Below are positions 51,080 to 59,581 of a stretch of DNA of 64,000 nucleotides, in pieces. Location of the stretch: positions 310,001 through 374,000 of the forward strand of contig NZ_ANMO01000216.1 of the NCBI RefSeq assembly GCF_000338295.1. The letters are read 5' to 3'. The position numbers and the translations under genes were made by a program. The notes beneath the pieces are model-generated. The model had not been told where the DNA came from. It did no database searches and saw nothing but the letters and a program-made list of their open reading frames with translations. The DNA comes from Rhodopirellula europaea 6C. GTDB lineage: Bacteria > Planctomycetota > Planctomycetia > Pirellulales > Pirellulaceae. Position 1 is the first letter of the stretch; the number at the start of each line of letters is the position of its first letter.

Positions 51080-52147
51080 TTAGAATTCATATTGGTAGAC
51101 GAAACGGTCGTTGCGTCCGTTCATCGCCATGAAGACGTCGTCGAAGTCGATGCTGTCGGTGATGAACTTGACCGCACCATCACCCATCGTGAACATCGCA
51201 CCACCGACGTGGTTGGAACGGAAGCCGTTGTGTAGCGTGTAGCCATACAATTGGGTGTAGTTGCCGGAGTAGATGCTGTTAATGGGCCAACGTGGAACAG
51301 TGATGTTGGCGGTCCAACCCAACCAACCGTGTTGCGAGGGGCCAGCGTTCCATGCTCCACCTGCGTGGCTACTTGGGCGGCTATCGGTGCGAGTCTTGTC
51401 AGCGTGAGGCATTTCAGCGGAGTGTTCGCCGATCGCGATTGTTTGGCTGGTTCCGTCGAGAATGCTGGCAAACTTTGGGTTGCGGTACTTGGAGTTGTTG
51501 ATGCCGATGATGCCAGCGTCTTGCATCCAGCCGTAGCCGGTCCAAACGTTACGCGAGCCGTCGCCGCGAGCCCCCGGCTGCCATCCAGCTTCGCCTTGGC
51601 GAACACCTGGTGTGTAGTAGTAGCCGGCAACGCCTACGTAGTCGACAATTTGAGTCTTGTAAGTGGCAGGTGCACCGATCGCGGTGGTGTCACCATTTGC
51701 GTTGTTGTCGCGATAGTTCTGCATTGGGTTCGACGGGCAATTGAAGCCGGGAACGATTGCGTCGTCGAGAACTTCCCAGTTTCGGTTTACCCGATCTTGG
51801 GTGCTGAAGTCGGTGTCAACGAAGGTGAGCTTCTCATACAGAGGCGACTGTTCCATTTGTGGAAGAATCTGCACGAGCCACGAAGCTCCTCGATACGGTG
51901 AACCGGTCGTCGTTTGTGAGCCAATGTTGGCTGGGAACATGTTGAATGTGCTGTGGTAGTTGTGGATGGCCAGTCCCAACTGCTTCATGTTGTTGGAACA
52001 CTGCATGCGGCGTGCAGCTTCGCGGGCCGATTGAACGGCGGGAAGCAGCAGGCCAACCATCACGCCAATGATGGCGATGACGACGAGCAGTTCGACGAGG
52101 GTGAAGCCGGAACTTCTGGATAAACGAGTGGAGTCAGAACGACGCAT
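51080..52147 (-). CDS. DUF1559 prepilin-like protein
   Basis: The ATG at 52147 gives 355 residues. The N-terminus is a type IV prepilin signal: a short basic leader ending in G, then [24 protein letters not shown] with Glu at +5, followed by an [26 protein letters not shown] helix. Processing by a prepilin peptidase is expected. The DUF1559 body follows. The C-terminus has the H-x9-DG motif (HVGGAMFTMGDG) typical of planctomycete prepilin-like proteins. Hundreds of such genes occur in some planctomycetes, with unknown roles at the cell surface or in crateriform structures. It leads the operon with two lipoproteins. Confidence 0.92.
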   Translation of the reverse strand: MRRSDSTRLSRSSGFTLVELLVVIAIIGVMVGLLLPAVQSAREAARRMQCSNNMKQLGLAIHNYHSTFNMFPANIGSQTTTGSPYRGASWLVQILPQMEQSPLYEKLTFVDTDFSTQDRVNRNWEVLDDAIVPGFNCPSNPMQNYRDNNANGDTTAIGAPATYKTQIVDYVGVAGYYYTPGVRQGEAGWQPGARGDGSRNVWTGYGWMQDAGIIGINNSKYRNPKFASILDGTSQTIAIGEHSAEMPHADKTRTDSRPSSHAGGAWNAGPSQHGWLGWTANITVPRWPINSIYSGNYTQLYGYTLHNGFRSNHVGGAMFTMGDGAVKFITDSIDFDDVFMAMNGRNDRFVYQYEF

Positions 52148-52749
52148 TGCTTTTAATTTCCATGTGCATGTGCGAATGAATTGGTGGTGTGACTTGATGC
52201 AGGTGGCTGCAGCTAAAAGTGACACCGGTGATGCACATTGGCATAACGCAAGCAATAGGCCAGAACTTGCCATTGGGAAATCGAACACCTAGTCCTGCTG
52301 GGGTTTCGAGAGAGCTTAGGGGGGAGAACTTCACCGAAGCAGGTTTGTGTGGCCGGGAGAAATTGGCAGTGAAATAATAAAATTCTGGAAAAATCTGAAA
52401 GGCTTCCGAATGTTGGGTATACGATTTGCCCCTCTTTGGGGAGGGGGTTCGTAATCTGCGTGTCCGATTGTTGAGCATGTGTGCTTAAGTTCTGGGCGAT
52501 TCAGCTGTTGGTTGCTGAGCATTGCACACGAGATTGCAGAGTGTGCAGAAGCTGCGGAATCTGACGAAGAATTCAGACGCAGTTGGCTTGACGATTGTCG
52601 GATTTGGCCGTCAATCTGGATTGATGTCGGGGTAAACGCCGTTAGGTGATCTTTGCATCCTTTGCCGGGCGGTCCGATAAGGCAAAGGATTCGGCCGTGC
52701 GACCCCGGGAAATCTTGAGCCACGAACAACGATTTCGCGGTAGCTGATC
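52148..52749 (-). other. Intergenic region without a credible gene
   Basis: About 600 bases separate the CRTAC1-like gene from the DUF1559 gene on the same strand. I see one hairpin near 52657 and a short GGGGGGAG run, but no gene: open frames here are short, lack family motifs and have no ribosome site. It probably holds the DUF1559 operon promoter and a long leader. Confidence 0.5.
52657..52690 (-). terminator. Hairpin after the CRTAC1-like gene
   Basis: Perfect 10-base arms (52657-52666 and 52681-52690) with a 14-base loop lie about 60 bases past the stop of the gene ending at 52750. No T-run follows on the minus strand, so Rho-independent action is only plausible. Confidence 0.45.
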
Positions 52750-55700
52750 CTACCGCTGATGCAGTTTCGAATCGTTTTCAACGACCAAGTAACGGCGGCC
52801 GGTCGCGACGTCTCGGAAGGTTTGAGTGACGCCGCTGGGCCACTGAACTTTGATTTCGTCTACAGCATCGCAATCCGCTAAGCCAAAATCGAGCACGGCT
52901 TCGTCGGTTGACAGATAACCGTCGCCCGCGGTGACCCAATCCACCAAGCTGCCGTGTGCCGCTTTGATCGTAACTCGGGCTCCGATCGCGTCTCGTTCGC
53001 TCTGCACGCCGATCAATTCCAACTGCAGCCCTTTGCCATTTGTGTTCGCATCGAGTTCTAGCAACGCGGCCGGGCGATCTAGGTGGGTGACAACCAAATC
53101 GACTCGTCCATCTCGGTTCCAGTCCAGCTTCGCAAGTCCGCGGCCCAAGTAATCTCCATCGAAGTAGTCGGATGCCTCGGTGACAACCGCTCGTTCGAAC
53201 CGATCCTTGCGGCTGTGAATGAGCAGAGGTTTCTGCCGGAAGGGTTCGTCCAGATGGCTTTGGTCAAAGATGTGACCGTTGGTCGTCATCACATCCAGCC
53301 ATCCGTCCCGATCAATGTCGAGACTCTTGGAGCCGAAGCCGACATTGTTCGAGCAGAACTGCGGCAACTGATAACTCGGCGCAACATCGCGAAACGTTCC
53401 GCCTTCGGTCTGCAGAAACAGATTGTCGTATTCGTTGATGAAATTGCTAACGTGCATGTCGAATCGACCGTCTCGGTTGAAATCACCCGTGGCGATCCCC
53501 ATACAGGCCGTCGAGAGGCCGAAGCGTCCGCTGGCGACTCCTTGAATGCTGGCGATGTCTTTCCAGCTACCATCCTCCGACGTTAGCAAATGGTTCGGAC
53601 GAGCGTCGTTGCCAACGAAAACTTCGTTCCCGGCGCGGCCGTCGATGTCGGTGATCACGATGCCCAATCCGGTGCCCGTCTTCGCGATTGATTCGTCAAT
53701 TTCGTAGCCGATGAAATCGCCGCGTCCGTTGCCACGATACCAGTGATCCGATTGCGGAAGCTGACTGAGTGGACCTTGCAGCAACTCTCGTCCCTGCGAA
53801 TCGAATTGCGGTGGGTCGAACGCTTCTTCGAGTTGGATGTAGTTGACTTCGAACAGGTCAGGCAACGCATCGCGATTGATGTCTGCGATCGCCATCGATG
53901 ACGTGAAGCGTTTGCCTTGTCCGCGCATCTGATCGGTTGCATCGCGAAAGGTTCCATCGCCGCAATTGATGAAGAGCCGATTGCGACCGATGTTTGCGAC
54001 CAGCAGATCGGGCCATCCATCTTGGTTAACGTCGCCAACGCTGATGCCCTGCGAGTACCCAAGCTCGGCGCACTTGCTTTGCCGTTCGACGGATTCAAAC
54101 CGTTGGCCAAGGTTGCGGAAGAGTTGATTTGGCCGGGTCCCGCGTAGTTCAGGCGGATCACCGGAACCCTGGGCAAAATACAAGTCTGGGTTACCGTCAG
54201 CGTCGTAGTCGATCACGCCGACACCACCTCCCAGCGATTCATACAGAGCAATGGAGGATAGGTCGACTTCTTCGCCTTGGTACCACTGGAATTCCAATCC
54301 CATCTCGGACGCGACATCTCGGACACTTATCTCGACATTCGCATTGGCCGTAGAAGACCAGCTCAATTGTTCGTTTCCACTCGTGCCCGTCGTCGCGAGC
54401 GGTTGCAGATCAAATTGCGAGGGCGCAAGGTTGAACATCGCGTCTTCCGCCATCATTTGACGCAGACCAGACACTCCGCGAAGCCTTTGTCGTTGCTGAT
54501 TTATCTGAGTCAGTTGCCTGGACGCGGTCGTTGGAACGCTCAGCTCGGCCCATCGAAGCGATTCAAGTGGCCGCCCCAGTTCGAGCAATTGGCCACTGAT
54601 CTTCTCTGCCAATTCTTTGTTGCCAGGATCGCGTCCCAGCGACTTCAGTGTCTCGCGTGATTCGTTGACGATGGCGGCTCTCGCCTCGAAAGCTTCGCTG
54701 CGTTCGTCTTGCTGAAGAGCTTTGAATGATTGTTGAATCCGTTGATATGTGACGAGGTCAGCGGTATTGCGCCGAAGTGCTTGCAGGAGTGCGTGAATGG
54801 CGGACTCGTACCGACCGTGATCGAAGTGGTGGCTTCCTACGGCAAACCAGTAGTCGTCATAGACTTCCCAAGATGGCTTCTTCGACGAATGCCATTTCAA
54901 GAAATCGTCATCGGCTTGGAGTTCAGCTAACACGCGGCCAAGCAAGGCTTTCGCGGACGCGACATTGACGGGTGGATTGGATGAATTGTCAGCGAGTGAT
55001 GTTTCCAACTCTTCCCTCGCGTTGCGAAATTCACCGATTGAAAAGTAATACCGGGCCCGTCCTTCACCGGGTGCGAATTGGCCGGAAAGTTGCGATGTCT
55101 GTTCAGTCTCGGACCCAGTGAACCTTCGCGGATACGATTGGCCGCGGAAAATGAGCGACTCCAGATGGTCAGTGTTTGCTTGCCCTCGATCGGTCAGCAA
55201 GTCCGCCACCTGGGCTGCCTCAAACGTCCGTCCATGCCTGATGAAGTGTTGCCACAAACGGTGGTAACCCTCGGGCTGCGTTGGGTTGGCTGCGATGGAT
55301 CGCCGCAGAGCTTGTTCGTACCGACGGTGGTCAGCCAGATCCGATGCGGTCTTCATACAGAAGTCGATGACCTCATTTTGTGATGACCATTCGGTTTTAG
55401 AAACGGTCTCGGCAAGATCGAGTGCCCGCGAAAGATTTTGACGCTTGGCTTCCACGCGTGCGGCCAACCAAATCGTGTTCACGTCGTCAGGTCGAGCGAT
55501 CATCAACGAACGCAGCAAGTTAGATGCGAGGTCGTAGTCGCCACTTTCAAAAGCAGCCTTAGCATCGCTCAACGGATCTTCTACTTGGTTGTTCTTTTGA
55601 GAGTTTGGGTCGCTCGAACGCGTTGCAACCGGCTCGGAAGGACTGCAGCCGATTGTCAGAGTCAATCCAGCGATGATGCATACCCACCCCAGCCACGTTG

Positions 55701-55761
55701 ACTTGTTTTTCACGCCGTGAGTTGGGCAACCGTGAGTCTGCATCGACGGGACTTTCATCAA
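52750..55761 (-). CDS. Lipoprotein with TPR, FG-GAP/VCBS repeats and ASPIC/UnbV domain (CRTAC1-like)
   Basis: This 1003-residue protein has a lipoprotein signal after a 24-residue polar lead (LTLTIGCSPSE, Cys near 39). From about 60 to 390 it shows TPR-like helix pairs (AKAAFESGDYDLASNLLRSL and similar). The second half has FG-GAP/VCBS blade repeats with Ca2+-loop patterns such as DYDADGNPD, DVNQDGWPD, DINRDALPD, DFNRDGRFD and DWNRDGRVD. The C-terminal 90 residues are the ASPIC/UnbV domain (IGARVTIKA, ending with VQWPSGVTQTF). Such proteins act at the surface in adhesion or ligand binding in animals and are common but unexplained in planctomycetes. A first ATG at 55761 is used; 55743 is possible. 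Confidence 0.9.
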   Translation of the reverse strand: MMKVPSMQTHGCPTHGVKNKSTWLGWVCIIAGLTLTIGCSPSEPVATRSSDPNSQKNNQVEDPLSDAKAAFESGDYDLASNLLRSLMIARPDDVNTIWLAARVEAKRQNLSRALDLAETVSKTEWSSQNEVIDFCMKTASDLADHRRYEQALRRSIAANPTQPEGYHRLWQHFIRHGRTFEAAQVADLLTDRGQANTDHLESLIFRGQSYPRRFTGSETEQTSQLSGQFAPGEGRARYYFSIGEFRNAREELETSLADNSSNPPVNVASAKALLGRVLAELQADDDFLKWHSSKKPSWEVYDDYWFAVGSHHFDHGRYESAIHALLQALRRNTADLVTYQRIQQSFKALQQDERSEAFEARAAIVNESRETLKSLGRDPGNKELAEKISGQLLELGRPLESLRWAELSVPTTASRQLTQINQQRQRLRGVSGLRQMMAEDAMFNLAPSQFDLQPLATTGTSGNEQLSWSSTANANVEISVRDVASEMGLEFQWYQGEEVDLSSIALYESLGGGVGVIDYDADGNPDLYFAQGSGDPPELRGTRPNQLFRNLGQRFESVERQSKCAELGYSQGISVGDVNQDGWPDLLVANIGRNRLFINCGDGTFRDATDQMRGQGKRFTSSMAIADINRDALPDLFEVNYIQLEEAFDPPQFDSQGRELLQGPLSQLPQSDHWYRGNGRGDFIGYEIDESIAKTGTGLGIVITDIDGRAGNEVFVGNDARPNHLLTSEDGSWKDIASIQGVASGRFGLSTACMGIATGDFNRDGRFDMHVSNFINEYDNLFLQTEGGTFRDVAPSYQLPQFCSNNVGFGSKSLDIDRDGWLDVMTTNGHIFDQSHLDEPFRQKPLLIHSRKDRFERAVVTEASDYFDGDYLGRGLAKLDWNRDGRVDLVVTHLDRPAALLELDANTNGKGLQLELIGVQSERDAIGARVTIKAAHGSLVDWVTAGDGYLSTDEAVLDFGLADCDAVDEIKVQWPSGVTQTFRDVATGRRYLVVENDSKLHQR

Positions 55762-55861
55762 GAAAACTTGCTCCGTACTTTGTTGGTTTCATTGTTGTCG
55801 CCTCGTGTGCTTTCCTGCGAGCGACCGGATCGGCGAGGGTTGCAATTATCAGGTGCCAAAT

Positions 55862-55894
55862 AAAAAACGCTCCCCGACGAACGAGGAGCGTTTT
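55862..55894 (-). terminator. Classical intrinsic terminator
   Basis: Arms 55864-55873 and 55885-55894 (AAAACGCTCC with GGAGCGTTTT) pair perfectly over 10 bases. On the minus strand the stem is followed by a T-run, so this ends the small lipoprotein transcript, 24 bases past its stop. The other strand also has T-rich sequence. Confidence 0.85.
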
Positions 55895-55918
55895 GTTGTT
55901 TAATCGTGCCCGATGGAG

Positions 55919-56086
55919 CTAGACCTTGGCTGCACTCATGGGCCCTTTGGCCTCATCGGCGTCGCGTTTTTCCTTTGGGGTTGGTTCGACGACTCGGTTT
56001 TCGTTGCTCGAACAACCGGCTGCGAAACCAAAGGAACTTAAAAGGAGACAGCAAATCAGATATCGAAAGATTTTCAAAGGGGACAT
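55919..56086 (-). CDS. Very small lipoprotein
   Basis: The ATG at 56086 gives 55 residues. The first 25 residues are a lipoprotein signal (LICCLLLSSFGFAAGC), with the Cys of the lipobox at about 25. The mature peptide of about 30 residues is charged and ends with GPMSAAKV. A good terminator follows 24 bases after the stop, and the DUF1559 gene is 55 bases upstream on the same strand, so it is probably cotranscribed with that gene. The signal peptide and clean terminator make this a real gene rather than noise. Small lipoproteins of this shape often follow DUF1559 genes in planctomycetes, as I recall; this was not checked. Confidence 0.75.
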   Translation of the reverse strand: MSPLKIFRYLICCLLLSSFGFAAGCSSNENRVVEPTPKEKRDADEAKGPMSAAKV

Positions 56087-56141
56087 AGTTAAATGGTGAT
56101 TCGGAAGTAATTGAAAGTGAAACATGGATACTGGATTCCAA

Positions 56142-57419
56142 CTAGAATTCTTCCCCGATCACTTCTCGACTGGCACGAGTGCCAAGCGAACCCCAAAGTC
56201 CATACGGGCTCGCGTTGCCAGGTGCACGCACCCCAGTCAGCTTCGCGGTGCTAAAGGAAACAAAATTGACTGTGCCCGCAGTTGAATCACCAGCCTCAAT
56301 GCTGTCGGTAATAAACTTCACCGCGCCGTCGGCCATTACAACGTGGCAGCCACCAGGGTGCCGACTGCTAGGTGGGAACAAACCGGGATACAGAGTATGT
56401 CCGACCCAGCAAGCTTCGCGGTTGGGGGGCAGAATGGTTTGGAACCCAGTGTGAGCGGGGTAGAACGTCGCCCAGGAAGAACCACGGAAATGCACGCTGT
56501 CAGCTCCTTCGAGCGAAGGCGCTGTTCCACCATCCGAACCGTTGGACCAAAACTGAGGTCGTTCGGGACTGACCCATTGCTGGCACAAGCTTGGGTTGCC
56601 TGGCACTCCCGAAGAATCGGTGTTGCCGCCAGCGTTCAAGGCAGGCTGCGTCCGTTTGTCTCGATCGCCCAACGATGTCGCGATCTCGCCGAGGGCGATG
56701 GTGTTAGATAGACCATCCAAAATGTCCCGGAACTTGTGGGTGTAGCGAAGGCCAAATGCTCCTCGGTCGGTCCCTCGGGAGATCGTTCCATATACGCTGG
56801 AAACGTTAAAGTTGTTGTCGTACGGTCCATTAATCTGGAAGTGGTTGATGGAGTCACCAAGGTTGACTGCATAGTTGGTGCGTGCACGGCCAGGAGATCC
56901 GCTGACACCTGGATCGCTGGGGCAACGAAACGCAACAATCTCTGTCATATAGGGGATGTAGGCATCACCGCTCCAGTTATAGGCCGGGGTCGGCCCCATG
57001 GCAGGATATGGCAAAGGTGCCGTGTCCGCAGGTGGGCTGGCACCGTCAATATCAACATTCATGGGGTTGCTGATTTGCTCCCAGAGCCCCTGCTGCTCCA
57101 TGAACGGCAACATGCCGACAAATGCCGAAAGACTAGCGTTGTTGTACTGTCGCGAGCCATTGAAAATCCCGGCTCCCGCCTGGGTGGTTCCAGCACCTTG
57201 AGTGGGGAGTTGGTTGTAGGCGCTGTGGTAGTTGTGCATCGCCAAACCGAGTTGCTTCATGTTGTTCCCACAACTCATGCGGCGCGCGGCTTCGCGAGCT
57301 GCTTGAACAGCGGGGAGCAGAAGCCCAACCAGCACACCGATGATGGCGATGACCACCAAGAGTTCGACTAGTGTGAAGCCACGACGACTTCGATTTGAGA
57401 GGACGGACGAGTGGACCAT
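56142..57419 (-). CDS. DUF1559 prepilin-like protein
   Basis: The ATG at 57419 gives 425 residues; an ATG 15 bases earlier is also possible. It has the same prepilin signal as the copy at 51080 (RRG then [24 protein letters not shown]). The [27 protein letters not shown] helix follows. The DUF1559 body is longer by about 70 residues, with extra Gly/Asn/Thr-rich loops. The end has the H-x9-DG motif ([12 protein letters not shown]) and then [12 protein letters not shown], shared with the other copy. It is followed by the very small lipoprotein gene. Substrate and partner are unknown. Confidence 0.92.
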   Translation of the reverse strand: MVHSSVLSNRSRRGFTLVELLVVIAIIGVLVGLLLPAVQAAREAARRMSCGNNMKQLGLAMHNYHSAYNQLPTQGAGTTQAGAGIFNGSRQYNNASLSAFVGMLPFMEQQGLWEQISNPMNVDIDGASPPADTAPLPYPAMGPTPAYNWSGDAYIPYMTEIVAFRCPSDPGVSGSPGRARTNYAVNLGDSINHFQINGPYDNNFNVSSVYGTISRGTDRGAFGLRYTHKFRDILDGLSNTIALGEIATSLGDRDKRTQPALNAGGNTDSSGVPGNPSLCQQWVSPERPQFWSNGSDGGTAPSLEGADSVHFRGSSWATFYPAHTGFQTILPPNREACWVGHTLYPGLFPPSSRHPGGCHVVMADGAVKFITDSIEAGDSTAGTVNFVSFSTAKLTGVRAPGNASPYGLWGSLGTRASREVIGEEF

Positions 57420-58163
57420 TGAGTGATATTCCATACTGCGAGTTCGGTAATATTCCTTGCATTCACCTGCTGCCTGGTCTGGCAGCTGGCGAAAGAACGT
57501 ATGGAGCTGCGGCATCGCAATAAGGAGGCCAAAGACGATTGAGTCTTCTTGGCCCCACGCTGGGCTTTCGTTTCTTTTTCTTTCTTGGGGCGAACTATCT
57601 CACCGAAGCGGATTGCTGTGGCTCTGATCATGCGACATTAATTTTCCGATTATTTTGAAAGTTCACTTTGTTGGACCAACAACGGGGTTTTCAATGACTC
57701 CCTAGTGGACGGGCGAAAAACCTATGGTTGCATCGAAAGCGAGCGAGGCTGCACAATTGTTGGGCGTTTCCTGTCGGAATCACTTCGTGGCATCACCTGC
57801 CATTGAGGATTTGCTCTATCGATGTGCCTAAGTAGCTCTCTGCACCCGAGCATGCGGATTTTGCAAATGCGCGCAGCCGATCGTTAGGCTTCATCAACAG
57901 TCCAGCGCGAAGTCGCCATGGGAGACGATTCCCCCTTAGTGGTGTTTTGAGCCTGTGTTGTACTGCCCTAAATGCCCATTGGTTGTGCAGTGCAACTTCC
58001 AAGCAAAGTGCAACTCACATCACCATTGCGAAAGAGTCTTAGGCGGATTCGCTCAGTGGGGGTTCGGACCGATTTGAAGGAGGGGGCTCTGGCAAATACC
58101 TAAACGGCGAATACGATTGGATTGTCTTTTGGTCGAATTCACACCGTAGCCATTTGGCGACGA
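57420..58163 (-). other. Intergenic region without a credible gene
   Basis: This stretch of about 740 bases lies between the second DUF1559 gene and the DUF1552 gene, both on the minus strand. A hairpin at 57527-57554 is visible. Open frames are short and unlike any family I know; one minus-strand frame (57793-58002, 69 residues) is the longest plausible one but has no supporting signals. It probably holds the DUF1559 promoter and a leader. Confidence 0.5.
57527..57554 (-). promoter_or_regulatory. Hairpin in the leader of the second DUF1559 gene
   Basis: GGCCAAAGAC (57527-57536) pairs with the segment 57543-57554 over about 10 bases with a 2-base bulge and a 6-base loop. It lies about 110 bases upstream of the ATG at 57419. 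A leader structure or an upstream terminator is possible. Confidence 0.35.
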
Positions 58164-59465
58164 TCAGCCTGTGATGCCCAAGCCGGTCATGGTGCCGGTG
58201 CTTGTCGCGAACTGGTCGACTTCCATGCCATGCTGCTGCAGCAGTGAGACATAGAAGTTTGGCAGTGGGTAGTTGTTCTTGCGGTCAAAGGCCAAGTGGC
58301 CGCCATGCTTGAATCCGCCACCAGCGATCAACACGGGCATGTTTCGATTGTCGTGGTTGGACGAGTTGCCGAGGTTGCTGGTGAGGAACACGGTGGTGTC
58401 GTCCAACAGGTTGCCATGCGAATTGCCGTGCTGGCCAAGTCCGCGAAGGAATTCGCCCCACTGACCAATCATGGCTTCTTCGACGAGTGCGAGCTGTTCC
58501 AGCTTTGTTTCGTCGCGGCCGTGGTGGCTGAGTGAGTGGTAGCCTTCTTCAACGCCGTCGACCGGAACAACACCGCCGCTGCCGGGCAAGTGCAGCGTGA
58601 CGTAGCGCGTCGAGTCGGTTTGCAAGGCCAAGGATACGACATCGCACATCGTTTTCATTCGAGCGATGAGGTCATTGGGATTTCGAATATCGACCGGTGC
58701 ACTCGCTTCCACGGAGGGCTTTGGCATCTCGGCCCACTTTTGTGATTGCTGCATGCGTTGTTCAAGTTGGCGAACGCTGGTGAAGTACGCGTCCAAACGG
58801 TCGCGGTCGCCGCTTCCCAAATCACGTTGCAGCGACTTTGCATCCTCGGCCACGATGTCCATGATGCTGCGTCCTTGGCGGACTCGGTCGGCCTGTTTTT
58901 CGCGTTCTGCCGGTGAGCTGTTCACGAACAGTTCCGCGAACAACTGCGACGCGGAAGTGATCGGCGGGATCATCGCTCCGCTTTCGGTGTAACACGGACT
59001 GGTCGAGCCTCCAGTGCTGCACACCAACGATGGGAAGCGAGTCTTATGGCCTTTGTGTTTGGCGAGGTACTGATCGATGGAGATTGTGTTGTTGACGGCA
59101 CCGGACGAGCCCATCGGCGTCGCAGTCAAAATGCTGGCTTCGGCACGGTGACCACCATTGACCCCTGGGTGCGACGAACCTGAGACGACCGTCACCTTTT
59201 CGCGAAGATCTTGCAGTGCCTTCAGGTAGCGAGAAGGTTGGTAGTTCATGCCCTCGCCCTCGGGGACTAAGTTCTCGGGGAGCAATCCCAAGCCAACCGT
59301 CATGGCGACAAATCGTTTGGCGCGGCCCGACTCTTCGCCGCTGTCGTTGTCAGCGAATGAAGGCCGCATTGCAGACAAGAACGGCAGTCCCATCGCGACG
59401 CCGGAGCCTCGCAAAAGGGTGCGGCGTTTGAGTGGACTTCGCGAATGAAGGTTGCTGCGTTTCAT
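58164..59465 (-). CDS. DUF1552 domain protein with Tat signal
   Basis: This 433-residue protein starts with a twin-arginine signal ([22 protein letters not shown], residues about 12-33). The DUF1552 body follows, with [21 protein letters not shown] and the typical [15 protein letters not shown], then [12 protein letters not shown]. Late family motifs include [11 protein letters not shown] and [17 protein letters not shown], which give likely metal or active-site His and Asn residues. The family resembles DUF1501 in layout. It is 116 bases downstream of the DUF1592 gene, the usual partner. The pair is thought to act in the periplasm; the substrate is unknown. Confidence 0.92.
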   Translation of the reverse strand: MKRSNLHSRSPLKRRTLLRGSGVAMGLPFLSAMRPSFADNDSGEESGRAKRFVAMTVGLGLLPENLVPEGEGMNYQPSRYLKALQDLREKVTVVSGSSHPGVNGGHRAEASILTATPMGSSGAVNNTISIDQYLAKHKGHKTRFPSLVCSTGGSTSPCYTESGAMIPPITSASQLFAELFVNSSPAEREKQADRVRQGRSIMDIVAEDAKSLQRDLGSGDRDRLDAYFTSVRQLEQRMQQSQKWAEMPKPSVEASAPVDIRNPNDLIARMKTMCDVVSLALQTDSTRYVTLHLPGSGGVVPVDGVEEGYHSLSHHGRDETKLEQLALVEEAMIGQWGEFLRGLGQHGNSHGNLLDDTTVFLTSNLGNSSNHDNRNMPVLIAGGGFKHGGHLAFDRKNNYPLPNFYVSLLQQHGMEVDQFATSTGTMTGLGITG

Positions 59466-59581
59466 GATTGATTCTCGAAGGCGGGGCGTTTGGCGGGATG
59501 GTTCGAAGCGGTGAATGAACGCTTCGCTTGGAAGGCTCGGTTTGGTTTATCGGGTTGGCTTGGCTTGCGGGTCAGTCTGGC

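Noticed and set aside
52331-52729. 132-residue open frame in the gap before the DUF1559 gene
   Set aside because: No domain, signal peptide or ribosome site, and it would contain the hairpin at 52657.
57793-58002. 69-residue open frame in the gap before the second DUF1559 gene
   Set aside because: The sequence is not recognisable, has no signals and is short enough to arise by chance.
58050-58090. Sequence resembling the 5' part of a tRNA (GCGGATTCGCTCAGTGGGG followed by GGTTCGGACC)
   Set aside because: No anticodon arm, no T-arm in the right place and no closing acceptor strand can be formed, so it is not a tRNA.
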